Positions 31,501 through 42,548 of a stretch of DNA of 64,000 nucleotides are shown here, piece after piece. The DNA comes from Heterotrichella gracilis (Eukaryota > Sar > Xanthophyceae > Tribonematales > Xanthonemataceae): assembly GCA_032358255.1 (NCBI GenBank), contig JAULBX010006442.1, positions 60,695-124,694 of the forward strand, written 5' to 3'. The notes below the pieces were generated by a model. It searched no databases and was not told the origin of the DNA. It saw only the letters and a program-made list of their open reading frames with translations. The translations under genes and the position numbers were made by a program. How positions within the stretch are numbered: position 1 is the first letter of the stretch; each line of letters starts with the position of its first letter.

Positions 31501-33969
31501 CTTTGTTCACCAGCACCAGCACCAACAACATATCCCCCATACCCACTTAACCTTACTTAGGGTCACTTATTGGGTGGGTTCGCTTCAGCCTTTATCACGG
31601 GTGCACTGCTTCGCAGCTGATGCCTCCTCGGGATATCAGGTTATATCTCCAAAATTACGCGTCTCGCGTCAGGCTTTCACTTTTTTTTACACACTCACCG
31701 CACCCCCCACCCACCTTTCGCAGAGCTTCAACAGCAGCAGCCAGGACTGGCGCGTCACCAGCGACAACATTGCAAACACATGGCTCAAAACCGCGCTGGC
31801 AGTTTTCTTCGGCCTCTTCATAGCGCTTTCGGTGGTGATGATAGCGCTGCTGCACTACGTGCGCCGACCACACTTGTTGAATGTGGTGCTGGTGGCGCTG
31901 TGGGTACTTACAGCAACAGCCATGTTTGTGGGGGCAGGTGAGGTTGTGTTTCCTAGGGTTTTGCTAGGGTTTTGTGAGGGTGTTTTGGGCTGTTCATGGC
32001 ACTGTGGGTGGTGCTGGTAGGCTGGTGCACTACTTGCGCAGGCCGCACCTTCTAGTTTTTTTTTGGGTTTTGGCAGGGTATCTTAGGCTGTTCGAAGCAT
32101 TGTCGGTGGTGCTGATAAGGGTGCACTGCATGCACTGGCGGCACCTTGTGAATGTGGTGCTGGTGGCTTTGTGGGTGCTGACAGCCGCTGCAATGTTTGT
32201 GGGGGCAGGGTTGTGTTTGATAGGGTTTGTGGGGCATGCAAGAGCTTGTCAGGGGTTGGCGGGACACATAGGTTTCTTACTACTATATGTCCCTATGGCC
32301 ATGTTTGTAATGCCGGGTGAGGGCCTTGATTAGGGGTTCCAGTTGGGGGATGGTGAGTGCAACATCAAGCACATGTAGCACATGTAACGCCTGTACCACC
32401 CTAGCCCACCCACGCAGAACCCTCCATCCCGCAGGTGGCTTCCTCCAGGGCATCCAGGTTGGCGATGATGGGTGCAAGTACGGGGAGGCATATGCCTCAA
32501 GGCTGGTGCTGCAGCAGGTGTCGAATGCCAGCCAGGAGCAGGTGCGGGGTGGGGAGTGTGTGTGAGGGGGGTGGGGGAGGTGTAGTGCGCGCAGAACTGA
32601 TGATGTCACCAATCGATAGCAGTTGCGTGTGGAGTTTTATTTGCTGATTTACATCTGCTTTTATTCATTTCTACTGGTCCAAACCGAATATATTACTCGA
32701 CTAAATTAAACCATCATTAATCATCATTAAAATCATTAAACTTGTATTTTCCCAGGTTCAAACGGCGCTGGACTACTACTTTGGGGTGCTGTACATCCCT
32801 GATGAGCAGGTGCCGCTGGAGGTGTTTGGGATAGACGCAATGAAGCTGCTGGATGTGCTGAACGCCACCGCCACCCAAGTTGCCCTGAATTTGATTGGTG
32901 AGTGGGTGGTGGCAGGGATATGTCAATGCAGGAGATGGTTTTCGATTTTTATTCTTGTTAATTGGTTCATTCTATGCTGTTCATCCTATTTTCTGTAGAT
33001 TTAACCTACAAATTACGCAATGTGAAATTTGTCATGACAGTGGTCCTGAGTCCCTTCGATGAATGGGCGCCATGCCATTCCCCAAGGGAGCTGGTTCAAA
33101 CTTTAAATTCAAACGTTGAGTTCAAACTTTGAATTTGGGCCCCCGCCACTACCTTTCAAGCCTCAACAAAGTGCCATACTTCCTAAACTGCCCTGAAACC
33201 CTAGTCCATGTGGTGCAGATTCCAAGGTGGCTACCTTGCTGCTGGGCATCACCAGCTTCAGCCCTGAAGAGAAGCAGGCGGTGCAAGATTTGCCTGAAGC
33301 CCTGGACAACACCACTGCCTTGGTGAACGAGATGATTGCGCAGGTGGGAAGGGGGCCCCCTAGGGTATCGCAGGGTTTGTGGGGCAGGGCTTTGCATATT
33401 GGCAGGTTTCTCGTGCTTGGTAGGGGCCTGGCCTAGGATTAGTAGGGCCCTGGAGTGCGAGCGGAATGCCGAGGCGGGCACTAGGGTTGGCAGGGTTGCC
33501 TTGTAGGGTTTCAAGGGGTCAACGAGATCATTGCGCATTGGTAGGGAGGAGAGGTCCCACAAATCTTACCCCACATTCGCAGGTGTCCCGCACCAATTTC
33601 GAGGATGTGTACTTCTGGTCCAAGGAGTATGTGTGCTGCACTATCACTGACCTCTTCAGAAGCCTGTGGGTACCCTGGACGGTGGTGGGTGCCCTAGCCA
33701 CCACCCTCTGCCTATGCGTCTCCTTCTATGTGGTTAGCCTGGTGAAGTACGGGAATTATGATGTTGGAAGTGGGGGTGGTGGTGGGGAGGAGGGGGGCCC
33801 GGTGGGTGCGATCGTGGGCGGTGGGGATGGTGGGGGGAAGGAGGCGGAGGTGGCGATGGTGGGGATGGGTGGTGAGGGGGCAGGGGGGTATGGGCAGGTG
33901 GGGATGTCACGGGTAGGGAAGGGCAGTAAGGACTCCTGGCCTGATCTGGATGCCATTGCCAAGGTTTGA
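28555..33969 (+). CDS. Five-TM membrane protein, prominin/tweety-like topology
   Basis: Ten exons close in phase: 28555-28710, 29019-29096, 29666-29920, 30573-30663, 30928-31115, 31724-31937, 32435-32541, 32756-32897, 33219-33343, 33583-33969; 580 residues. Hydrophobic segments lie at about 59-78 (GIILGSFCVLCGVLLLAW), 120-143, 272-298 (TALAVFFGLFIALSVVMIALL), 304-326 and 482-506. Two long loops (145-270 and 330-480) lie between TM2-TM3 and TM4-TM5 and carry N-x-S/T sites (NAT, NDT, NSS, NAS, NAT). The N-terminal 55 residues carry NVS and NLT. A Cys-containing loop follows TM1. This is the layout of prominin and tweety proteins, which shape membranes or act as anion channels. Residue similarity was not tested, so the name is topological. 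The C-terminus is Gly/Glu-rich and cytosolic. The start has context GCCGCCATGG. Confidence 0.7.
29205..30300 (+). repeat. Echoes of pentaspan exons 2 and 3 tails
   Basis: 29205-29245 repeats the end of exon 2 (GGGATGCTGCTGGCATGG and a GTGGG donor). 30020-30105 and 30170-30300 repeat the last 80-110 bases of exon 3; the first still ends GACGAGACGGTGGTCAAG with GTGAGG. Confidence 0.9.
31285..32320 (+). repeat. Echoes of pentaspan exons 5 and 6 tails
   Basis: 31290-31380 is an old copy of the exon 5 end. 31985-32045 and 32085-32220 copy exon 6; the latter keeps AATGTGGTGCTGGTGGC and GCAATGTTTGTGGGGGCAG but its donor is mutated (GGTTGT instead of GTGAGG). A shorter third remnant is at about 32290-32320. 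Confidence 0.88.
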
Positions 33970-36210
33970 ATTTGTGGTTTGATTTATCTATGAGCTAGGG
34001 TTTTCATTAGGGATACTTGGATGGGATGTGCAAGCACGAGCAGTCAAGTGTGCCAGAGCGCTTGGTTGACTTCCTTTCCCATTTATGATTGCTGTCTGTT
34101 TGGAAGGTACATCAGTAGTTTTAGACCAGCGTTTTGTTTTGGACAATCAATGTTCCCTTTTCCTTGCAGCGCTGCCGAGAGGAACTTGGCATGTCGTGTT
34201 AGCTTGCAGTCTTGTTGCGATTTGAAGGTATTGCTTGAATTATAATCTATCTGTCTTTTCTATATATTTGGGTGCAAGCATGGCAAGGTTTAGTTTCCTA
34301 TTCCATGCAAGCTGCACTGACACCTAGGTGCACCTTTGCTGGTCTGCTGTCTGAGGAACAACAAACTCAGACAACAATGGCAACAAATTGCAAGACCTAG
34401 AAACCTTCAAAGCTGTCGCTGTGGGTTACCCAATTTTAATTTGGCACGGGTTTGGGTTACCCATATTAGGCGAGCGGCCGCGGCGGGTACTGCTGGCTGC
34501 TAGAAAAGCTACGGCATGGCAATAGGGGTATATAGAACCCCAGTTGACTTGACATCTTTGTTGGCAGTTTTGTGATTGTATCGTTTCCATGGGGTAGTAT
34601 TCTTGGGACGTGGGTGTCCGTTGTATCCCTAGCTAGTGGTGGCAATTTAAGGGACCTCCACATTTAATCTCGCCAGGCATGGGGCTTGTGCAATCACTGA
34701 GTCAACCTGGTTGTGCCAGGTCCGTGTTTACAACCAATGGTACGACGAATGTGTTCGTGGTGGTGAATTCCTGAAGGCAATTTGCATTGAATGCACCACC
34801 ACAGGTTTTTTTAAAGCAGTGCCCTCCCATTGGGCACTCGCCGCTGGGAATTAAATTGCATTGCAATGAAGTCACCATCCTAGCTTAACCTCGGCGACTA
34901 GGAACGTTTGGCCCAACCCTCACACCGCATCGGACAATCCATAAACCCTAGTGTAACCCTAGTACGGGGATTCGTGATATTCACGGGAAGTCGAATTTCC
35001 GATCAGGTGGATGAGAAAGCTGACCAGGACACGGTGCGATGGCGAGTAGAAGTGGCTGATAGACGGATCACATGACCCCACTGCCCATGCTTCTAGAACC
35101 TTCCAGATATCTGCCGCCACGTGGACGCCACGTGGACGTAAATAACGCAAACACCTCCTGTCTAGGGTTTTGTCGGGCCCTATGCAGCGCTACACGACCC
35201 CAGCTTCGGGGCTGCGCCCACCTGCCTCAAAGCGGGCCGGAAGCGATAACGATTTAATTCTGCCGAAATCAGTTCTGATGCGCGCCTGCCCCATGCGCTT
35301 ATAAACCGTTGCTTGCCACGGAACGCGTTTCCACGTAGTGCGCAATACTTTCGACCACCGACCAGCGTTCAGATCCTCGAGACATCGTCTGTAATTAACC
35401 AACTCGGACTTTTCCCTGATTGACATCCAATCTGTGTGCAGCTGTCCGTATGTATGCCTAGGAGGCAGGCTGTCGTCTGGTTGACGGTGTATCAACGGTT
35501 TGGCAAACAGCACCTCGTGTCTGTCGTCGCACTGTGAAAATTTTAGTCTAATTCACACAGCAGCGCAGTTACAGCCCATTAGAATTCTACAGTTTGTACA
35601 ACGTCAAAACCAGTTTGGAGTGAGTCACTCGAGTTGCAAGGGTTCGGCCTAGGCCTGGTCCTTTGACACAGCTGCGTTGTGGAGCATGGCCTGGGTGTTA
35701 CGGCTCAGCCTCGGTTTCAGCTGTTGTTCCATCCTTAGCCAGAGCAGCTTGTATCCAATACGAGTGAAAGGCCTTGCAACTGCTCAGGCTGGTTAAACTC
35801 GCTCACTGACAGTCTCAACCACCCACCTGTGGGTCTACAACCTATCTCCTTGGAACAACATAAAAAGAAGGCATAGTGTGGTTTGGGGTACTCAATTCCA
35901 TCCTTACTCGTGACCCACCATGTAGCTGTGGCATTTGATTTACTGCAGCCTGTCAGCCCCCATCCAAATGCCTACATGACTCATTTGAGCCTTTTCAGCC
36001 TGCCAGCCTTCATTTGAAAGCCACATCAGCAACCAATCCGTGGGAGTGCTTAGCCTATCAGCTTGTACCACAATCCACTACAGCCTGAGGCCCGGGCCCT
36101 GACCAGCTTTCATTTCCAGTTTCAAATAGTCAGTGACCAGTTCCCCATCTACCAGCCATCCCCAAACCCGTCAGAACCAGTGTCAGCAGCGGCTGTGCCA
36201 GGTGGCAGCC
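33970..36210. other. Intergenic stretch, no gene recognised
   Basis: No exon, RNA gene or clear repeat is seen in 2.2 kb apart from a few isolated AACCCTAG/TAGGGTTT motifs (34945, 35163). It contains the 3' UTR of the pentaspan gene and the promoter of the gene at 36211. 35100-35125 has a short direct repeat (CCACGTGGACG twice). Confidence 0.5.
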
Positions 36211-39200
36211 ATGTCATCCATCAACGCTCGCCTGCTATTCAACAAGAGGCGCAAGATGGAGGCGAAGGCATCCCTCACGCCCCAGCAGAAGGTGGACCGG
36301 CTGCTTGACAAGTATGGCTACACCTACTGCGACGAGCTGGGAGTGGCCCTGCACACCAACTCACCACAGGTGATCCCCAACAAGCAATTCGATTTCGAGT
36401 GGAAAGGCACATTGGGACGTTAACATGTTGAATGTAAATTGTGGCACACCATGTATGTATACACACCAACTCACGAGGTAGGAAATGCACATGATGCTGG
36501 CAACTTAATTGTGGGGGGGAACGGTAAATTTAGGCTCAGGTTGCGGCATACATTACAAAGTAACTGCTGGATTCGTAACCAAGGAATTGCTGCAGCGCCT
36601 ATTGGATTTAGCGCCATGCTGTGGATGGCATGCATGCATGGCGAGCACCTGAACTTGGCGGGAAATGCAGCACAGCGCCCTTGAATGCGCGGGCATTGGC
36701 ATGGGTAGCAAATTGCACAACAAACCCTAGACCCTAAGCGCAACCCCTAATCCTATGCATCTAGGTACGACCTACAGGGCATGACTTGCACTTGGCATAT
36801 GCATGAGTGGTACACGGAATGGTGCGTGCTGGAGGGTGCATGGATCGAGATGGCGTATGCGCCAATAACACAGTAGCAGTGCCAAACCCAACATGCATGC
36901 ATATGCCACTATGTGAGATGCATCTTGCTGCAAGGCCTGGGTGCGTCCCCATGTCCCTCACCCCTGGCGGGTGGGGGTGGGATGCGGTTGTACAGGGATG
37001 CGGATGTGGGGTGGTGGTGGGATTAGGCTAGTCTGATGCCACCCCACCGCAGGCCCTTTTTCCTCCATCCTCCTCACCATCCGCACCCCACCCGTCACCT
37101 AACCCCCACCGCCCGCCATTGACCACCCCACCACATGCCAAACACCGCACACCTCCATTACCCTCGCCATCTCCATGACTCTCACTATGGGCATCAACCC
37201 CCGCACCCCCACCCCTCCCCCTTCCCAGTGGCACCCCAACCCACCCACCACTTACCACCCGCCACTGCACCGCAGGCCCTGTTCCAGTGGCTGTGTGCCT
37301 CCATCCTCCTCACCGCGCGCATCCGCATCTCAAACGCAGTGCGAGCCACCAAGGCGCTCTTTGAGAGGGGACTGGTCAGCTCGCATGCGGTCCTTGCCAC
37401 TCCCTGGGCGGAGCGCAGGCGCATCCTGGCAGACAATGGCTATGCGCGATACGGTGGGTTGGGTTGGAATTCCATTTGGTTGCAGGGGTTGGGGGTGGGC
37501 TGGTGTGCCTTTAGGTGACATCTGCCGTGCTCTGCTTGGTGTTGAAAACGTTTACAGCCAGGGGATCATTTGCCATACGCAGTGGGCGGAGCGTCCGCAC
37601 ATCCTGGTAGATGATGGCTTCGCGCGATACGGTGGGTCGGCAGAACTGTACTTGCTTGAAAAGGGGGTGTGTTTGATTTGATTAAAACAGGGTTATTCAT
37701 ATTCTTATCAATTGTAAGGATATGAATAACATATCTTACAATTTACCTCCATATTAGGGCTAACCCTCCATTGCATGCACTCTGCACACCAGGGAGAGGC
37801 CCCTGCTCCCCTCACCCACCACCCTGCAATCCTGCACCATACAGCAATTTATTAAAACCTTTAGCATTGCAGACGAAAAGACCGCCATTGTTTGGGCGAG
37901 GGCGCAGCCCTGGTGGGTGCCGAGTACTGGGGCGACAACGCGCCGAGGGCCGCAGCCATGTCTGACACCACAGCACCCCTCAGTCACCCCTGTGCCCCTG
38001 CCTTCCTCACCCACCACCCTGCAATCCTGCCCCCCTGTAGGAAAGAAAAAAATAAGTGCTTTAATTCCCAATTCTAATATCTGCGGACGTGAGGACCGCC
38101 ACCTTCCTTAGGGAGGACGCAGCCCTGGTAGCCGACGATTACCGCAGTGACCTGAACGCGATGAGGGCTGCAGCCAGGGGGAACCTTGACCCGCTCCTCA
38201 ACCCAACCCCACGTTTCCCTGCCCAGCAGCATGCACTTGCCCACCTCCACCCACTCCTAACCAATAACTTCCATTCATTTGCAGATGAGAGGACTGCCAC
38301 ATTCTTGGGCGAGGATGCAGCGCTGGTTGCCGGTGAATATCGCGGCGACCTCAACGCGCTGAGGGCTGCAGCCAGGCGAGACCCCTCCCAGGAGCGCCAC
38401 CTGTTGAAGAAGTTCAAGGGAGTGGGGGATGGCAGCGTGGACATATTCTTCAGGTGAGCTGGGTTCTAAGGTAATATGTTTATGGGATTGCAGGTTTTTA
38501 GGGTGTAGGGTGTAGGGTCAGTTGCAGCTTGCTAGCCACATAATGGCTACCAGAGTTCCTGAAACACGATGGGCGTCATTTTTATGCCTCAGCCAATTTT
38601 GGAGTTGGAACAGGCGCCTGGTAAATGGCAGGCAGCATATGAACCACATAAGTGAACATCATACATGCCGCCCTCCCCTTCCCCCCTTCTTGACCCTACC
38701 TTTCCAGTATGGTGTGTGCAGCTGGTATGCGACGATGTGGACCACTTTGTAGACAAGCATGTGTTACCCTCCATGTGGCACATGTTATTTTTGCCAATTC
38801 ACTCGACAAATGCGCCTGACCAATGGCAGGCTGGTTCACTTCCCTGACTCATGTAAATGCCTCCTCCCTCCTCCCCCTTCCTGACCCTCGCTTTCCCCCA
38901 CCCCCAGGGAGGGTCAGCTGGTGTGGGATGATGTGTACCCCCTTTGCAGACAAGCATATTTTCCCTCCCTCGGCCCCGCATCCTCGAACAAACTTCATTT
39001 ACCTAAGTCATGTATTTCGCCCCCTCACACGCCCCTTCTCTGACCCTCCCTTTTCCCCACGCGCAGGGAGGTGCAGCTGGTGTGGGATGAGGTGTACCCC
39101 TTTGCAGACAAGAAGGCGCTCAAGGCTGCGCGAGCGGTGGGCCTGGTGGAGCATCCCCAGGTGTGTGGGGGGGCGGCGCAGGTTACTGTGGGGATGGTAT

Positions 39201-40336
39201 CGGTAGGGATTTGGGATCCAAGGTGGCGCTGGAGGGGCTAGCGCATTTGCAGATAGGGTGGGGTTTTGTGGTGCCTGTGGGAGGGAAAGGCTTTGAGGAA
39301 GGAGATATGGATAGGAGCTGTGAGTGGTGGGTGTGGGGTATATAGATCACCTGCAGGATGGGGTTGGCATCAGTGGCCATAATGGTACCAAAGGTATGAT
39401 ATACATAGAGACATACATGCGCCTCTTGTCAGAACCCTATTCCATCACCCATCGAACTCTACACTCCAGCAACTTACATCCTCATATGCCCCTCCTGAAA
39501 CCCTGCACTCCAGCACCGTCTGAACTCTCTTTCAAAACCCTCCAATTACCGTATTTGCTGACTCATGCCCCCCTTACCACAAAACCTGTCTGCGCCGGTT
39601 GGCTACGACAGGGAGAAACATGTGCGCTTCATGCTACAACCCTGCATTTTTAGCACCATGCATGGGGACTTTCATACCCTCACAATTGCCAGCCTCAGAA
39701 CCTTATAAACCCTCTTCCAAACCCCTCCACTGACCCTAATCCCTGACGCATGTCCCCCTTACCACAGGGTCTGTCTGCGCTGGTTGGGCACGACAGGGAG
39801 ACGTATGTGCGCCTCATAGCCGCATTGGTCAGGCTGGAGAGTGCCAAGGGGTATGATGACCTTACATCGCCAGGGGGGGACGCCTCGCAGGTAATCGCTG
39901 GGTGGGTAGTCTTGCTAATGACTGAGAATGTTTCCAGTCTCGAGCCTGTGCATTTGCTATAGTAATTGTAATAAGGGACTTGGTACAGCAATTAGGATCC
40001 TGGTACAGTAATTGGGATGTGCCAAAGTGAGAAACAAATGAAAAAGATAAAGTTACCTCAGAAAATCTGTGTTATCTGTCCAATTATATGACTAATATTT
40101 GTCAATTCATTTTGCAGGACATGTCCATGAGCGGCAACGTGAGTACCGCCAGCACCCCCACAACCAGCGTGACAGTCACCCCCGCGGAGAGTCCCCGCTC
40201 AAATGCGGGAAATGTGCTGCATTTCCCGGACTTTGGGCCCCTGTCACACCCCCTGAACAGCACCAGCTTTGACTCTCGAAGCTCGGTGCTGGGCGAACCC
40301 CTGTATGGCGCGCTGGAGATGGACAGAGGGCTCTGA
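36211..40336 (+). CDS. HhH-GPD-like DNA glycosylase/endonuclease homologue
   Basis: Six exons close in phase: 36211-36369, 37276-37453, 38285-38453, 39067-39160, 39768-39890, 40118-40336; 313 residues. The fold is suggested by an N-terminal helix ALFQWLCASILLTARI with the downstream LVSSHAVLATPWAERRRILA, a linker RTATFLGEDAALVAGEY, and the hairpin KKFKGVGDGSVDIFFREV (about 153-171), where KGVG fits the helix-hairpin-helix of this superfamily. It is followed by ADKKALKAARAVGL. Many bacteria have a protein of about 210 residues with this order of elements, annotated as an endonuclease of the HhH-GPD superfamily; catalytic residues are not established there and I cannot point to a catalytic Lys with confidence. 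The last 72 residues are Ser/Thr/Pro-rich and probably disordered. No targeting peptide is evident; the basic start (NKRRKMEAK) would suit a nuclear protein. Confidence 0.6.
37045..37640 (+). repeat. Echoes of the HhH gene exon 2, head and tail
   Basis: 37045-37090 repeats the acceptor and head of exon 2 (CCGCAGGCCCTTTTTCCTCCATCCTCCTCACC). 37570-37640 repeats its tail with donor (GGGCGGAGCG, ATGGCTTCGCGCGATACG, GTGGGT). Confidence 0.88.
37692..37745. repeat. Nested inverted repeat
   Basis: Arms 37692-37707 (GTTATTCATATTCTTA) and 37715-37730 pair with one mismatch around a 7-nt loop. The second arm also pairs with the following ATATCTTACAAT, so two alternative hairpins compete. It lies in an intron of the HhH gene. 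Confidence 0.8.
37865..38185 (+). repeat. Two echoes of HhH gene exon 3 head
   Basis: 37865-37965 and 38083-38185 repeat the first 90 bases of exon 3 (AGGACCGCCAC, GAGGACGCAGCCCTGGTAGC, GAGGGCTGCAGCCAGG). The second is open in frame over most of its length, but no proper acceptor precedes it (GGACGTGAGGACC). Confidence 0.9.
38700..38965 (+). repeat. Two echoes of HhH gene exon 4 head
   Basis: 38704-38765 and 38900-38965 copy the acceptor region and GTGCAGCTGGTGTGGGATGAGGTGTACCCC with indels that shift frame. A related CCTCCC...TGACCCT pyrimidine run precedes each and the true exon at 39067. Confidence 0.9.
39355..39655 (+). repeat. Two echoes of HhH gene exon 5 head
   Basis: 39355-39440 and 39583-39655 resemble GTTGGGCACGACAGGGAGACGTATGTGCGCCTC of exon 5 (39768). 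The second begins CACAAAACCTGTCTGCGCCGG. Both have frame-breaking changes. Confidence 0.85.
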
Positions 40337-42548
40337 TATGGTGGCCTTGAAAGGGACATGATGCAAGAAACCTCAGCATGTCCAAGGGGAAAGGGTGCGC
40401 CATCCAGTGCAGTGTATGTGGCGCTAAGGCGGTGCCATGTATTGTGGCGCATGATGGCTCGTCAGCTAGCAGCAAACACAGTGTGGACCCGCACACCACC
40501 AGCTGCATGGCATGGGCCCACAGGTTACCTCTACTATGCTTGAGGATCCGTACCAGTAACCTATCCTGCTGCCAGCTGGCAATGGCGGTCATGAGCCAGG
40601 GCCACAGAGGGTGGCACTCTCGACCGCAGCGTCATTCAGTCGTTGAAGAATATAGTAGGTTTAGCAGGCCGTTTCAGGAGGGGTTCTTTAGAGGGCCTGT
40701 TCAGTAGCCCATGTATACAACAACCGGTTCTGTAGATTTCACCTGGTTTTAGGAGTTTGACAAATGCAGTCCCCCAAGAACCCAGATCCATCGTGGGCAA
40801 TGCATGTAGGTTGTACGTATGAATATCCCTGACCTTGGCTATTTTCATGCAATACCATCTCCCCAGGTTTCTCTATGCTGTGTCTGTCTCTTCAGTTCAG
40901 TTCCATGAATTCAAACCCATTTTCAGAATCTCGGTACCCCAAGGAAACCCATTTTTTCTAACAAGTTACTCTGCTATTTCGATTCTTCAGTGTATCAGAA
41001 TCTTATTAGGGGCCCCCACAGTAGTGTGGCAGAGTATTATGACAGTACTGTGTGCAGGAATGTAGTTTATGTGCCTTAAGTGTGCCAATCATGAGTGACT
41101 TGCGTGCAAGAAAACAACCTGTGTGTAGCCGTTATGGTGTCACTCACAGGGGCTATCCAGGGTAGTCGCAATTTTTTGTCACTCTTTATATCCAAGGCTG
41201 GCGTTTCAAAACGCGCCATTACAAGGCACTTGACAGGAAAAGGGCAGCTACAACGTTTGAAGTGCAGTGTGTTTTCCATCATTTCTGCAGCGTGACCTCA
41301 CTTGCGTCTGTACCAACATCAGTACCATCAAATTGTTTTATGCCAATAAATCCTGACTGGCAAAGGGCAGATTGTTGTACAACGAATGCCCACCCCTTTT
41401 TTTTGGTTTAGCGTTGTAAGTTGGATTTTGTTGATTGGCATTTGTCACCGTTCAGCCCATGGGAAGTGCGTATCGCACCAAATTTTTGATTCTGTGAGCT
41501 GCTAGTCGTGGCGATAGGTAGCGACTTGGTTGTTGTTGATGTTCAGATTGTTGCATGGTTGCTTGGTTTACCGTTGGATGTCGAGAATAAGAGGATTAGT
41601 TGTGTGCTGTTCATAATCGAAAAAGTTAGTGCTTATTCCTGGCTATGCATGTTGATAACTTCATTGAGTTTTTAGTGATATGATTGGATGTGCGTATCGC
41701 ACCAGTTGTTTCAGTGACTCACTGCATGATGCAGGCAGATGTTGGGGGTAGTATCCAAGTAGACTAGTAACAATTTGTTGTCGATGTTCAGGTTGTTTGT
41801 GTCACACACTTGTATTTTGTGTTAAATGGCAAGAATGATGATTCAGTGGAATCATATCATATAGGTGAACTCTGCTGATTGCTTGTGTGTTTTGTGTGAG
41901 AAAGAAAGGACAGTATAGCTGAGCTTTAAAATTTACATTTACAATGACTGTAGTGGGTTGATTCAAATGACTGATTGGAGGAGAGTATACCATTACTGTG
42001 AGACCAAACATGCTTTTGGCTTTGTTGCCATGCATCACCGCATGCACCACAACTACCGGCCTTGTGTGAACTGACTCCACTATAATAAAAGTGGAAATTT
42101 AATGGGTGGACCAGCACACACAACGCAAATGGGTTCCGAAGCTGAGCTGGTTCAATATTCCAGGCATGCTTACTTAATGGCACATCACCACGAAAAACTG
42201 GCCATTTCGTGTTTATTCTTCCCTTGCTTCCCGCCATCATTTCGTTATGCATGCATTGCAAGCTGAGCGTCCCTCTTGACTCGGAAAGGAAGACCTGGCA
42301 AGTCTAAAGCAGCGTACTACAAGTACTTAGCAACAAAAATTTCATATGCTTGCAACTAGTTGAAACTACGGCGACAGTTGGTTGCGAATAGAGGCGTTGC
42401 GTGTCGTGCACCGCGACAAGGCGTTTTTTTTCTTGCAAGAAAACTGCAACCTGGGTTGGGGTGTTATTCGCCTTCCTAGATCCTCGTGTTGCGTTGGGTT
42501 GGTTACTAGTGTTTTTGGGAATAGGCAGCCTCAACAGATTGGAACAGG
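40337..42548. other. Intergenic stretch free of telomere-like motifs
   Basis: 2.2 kb with no exon or long repeat recognised. GTGCGTATCGCACCA occurs twice (about 41466 and 41691) in otherwise similar TTGTTGATGTTCAG surroundings, so one old direct duplication of roughly 225 bases spacing is likely. CCCTAAA or TTTAGGG arrays are absent. Confidence 0.55.

Noticed and set aside
35190-35513. 107-residue minus frame in the 34-36 kb intergenic region
   Set aside because: No family pattern, splice partner or codon signal beyond chance.
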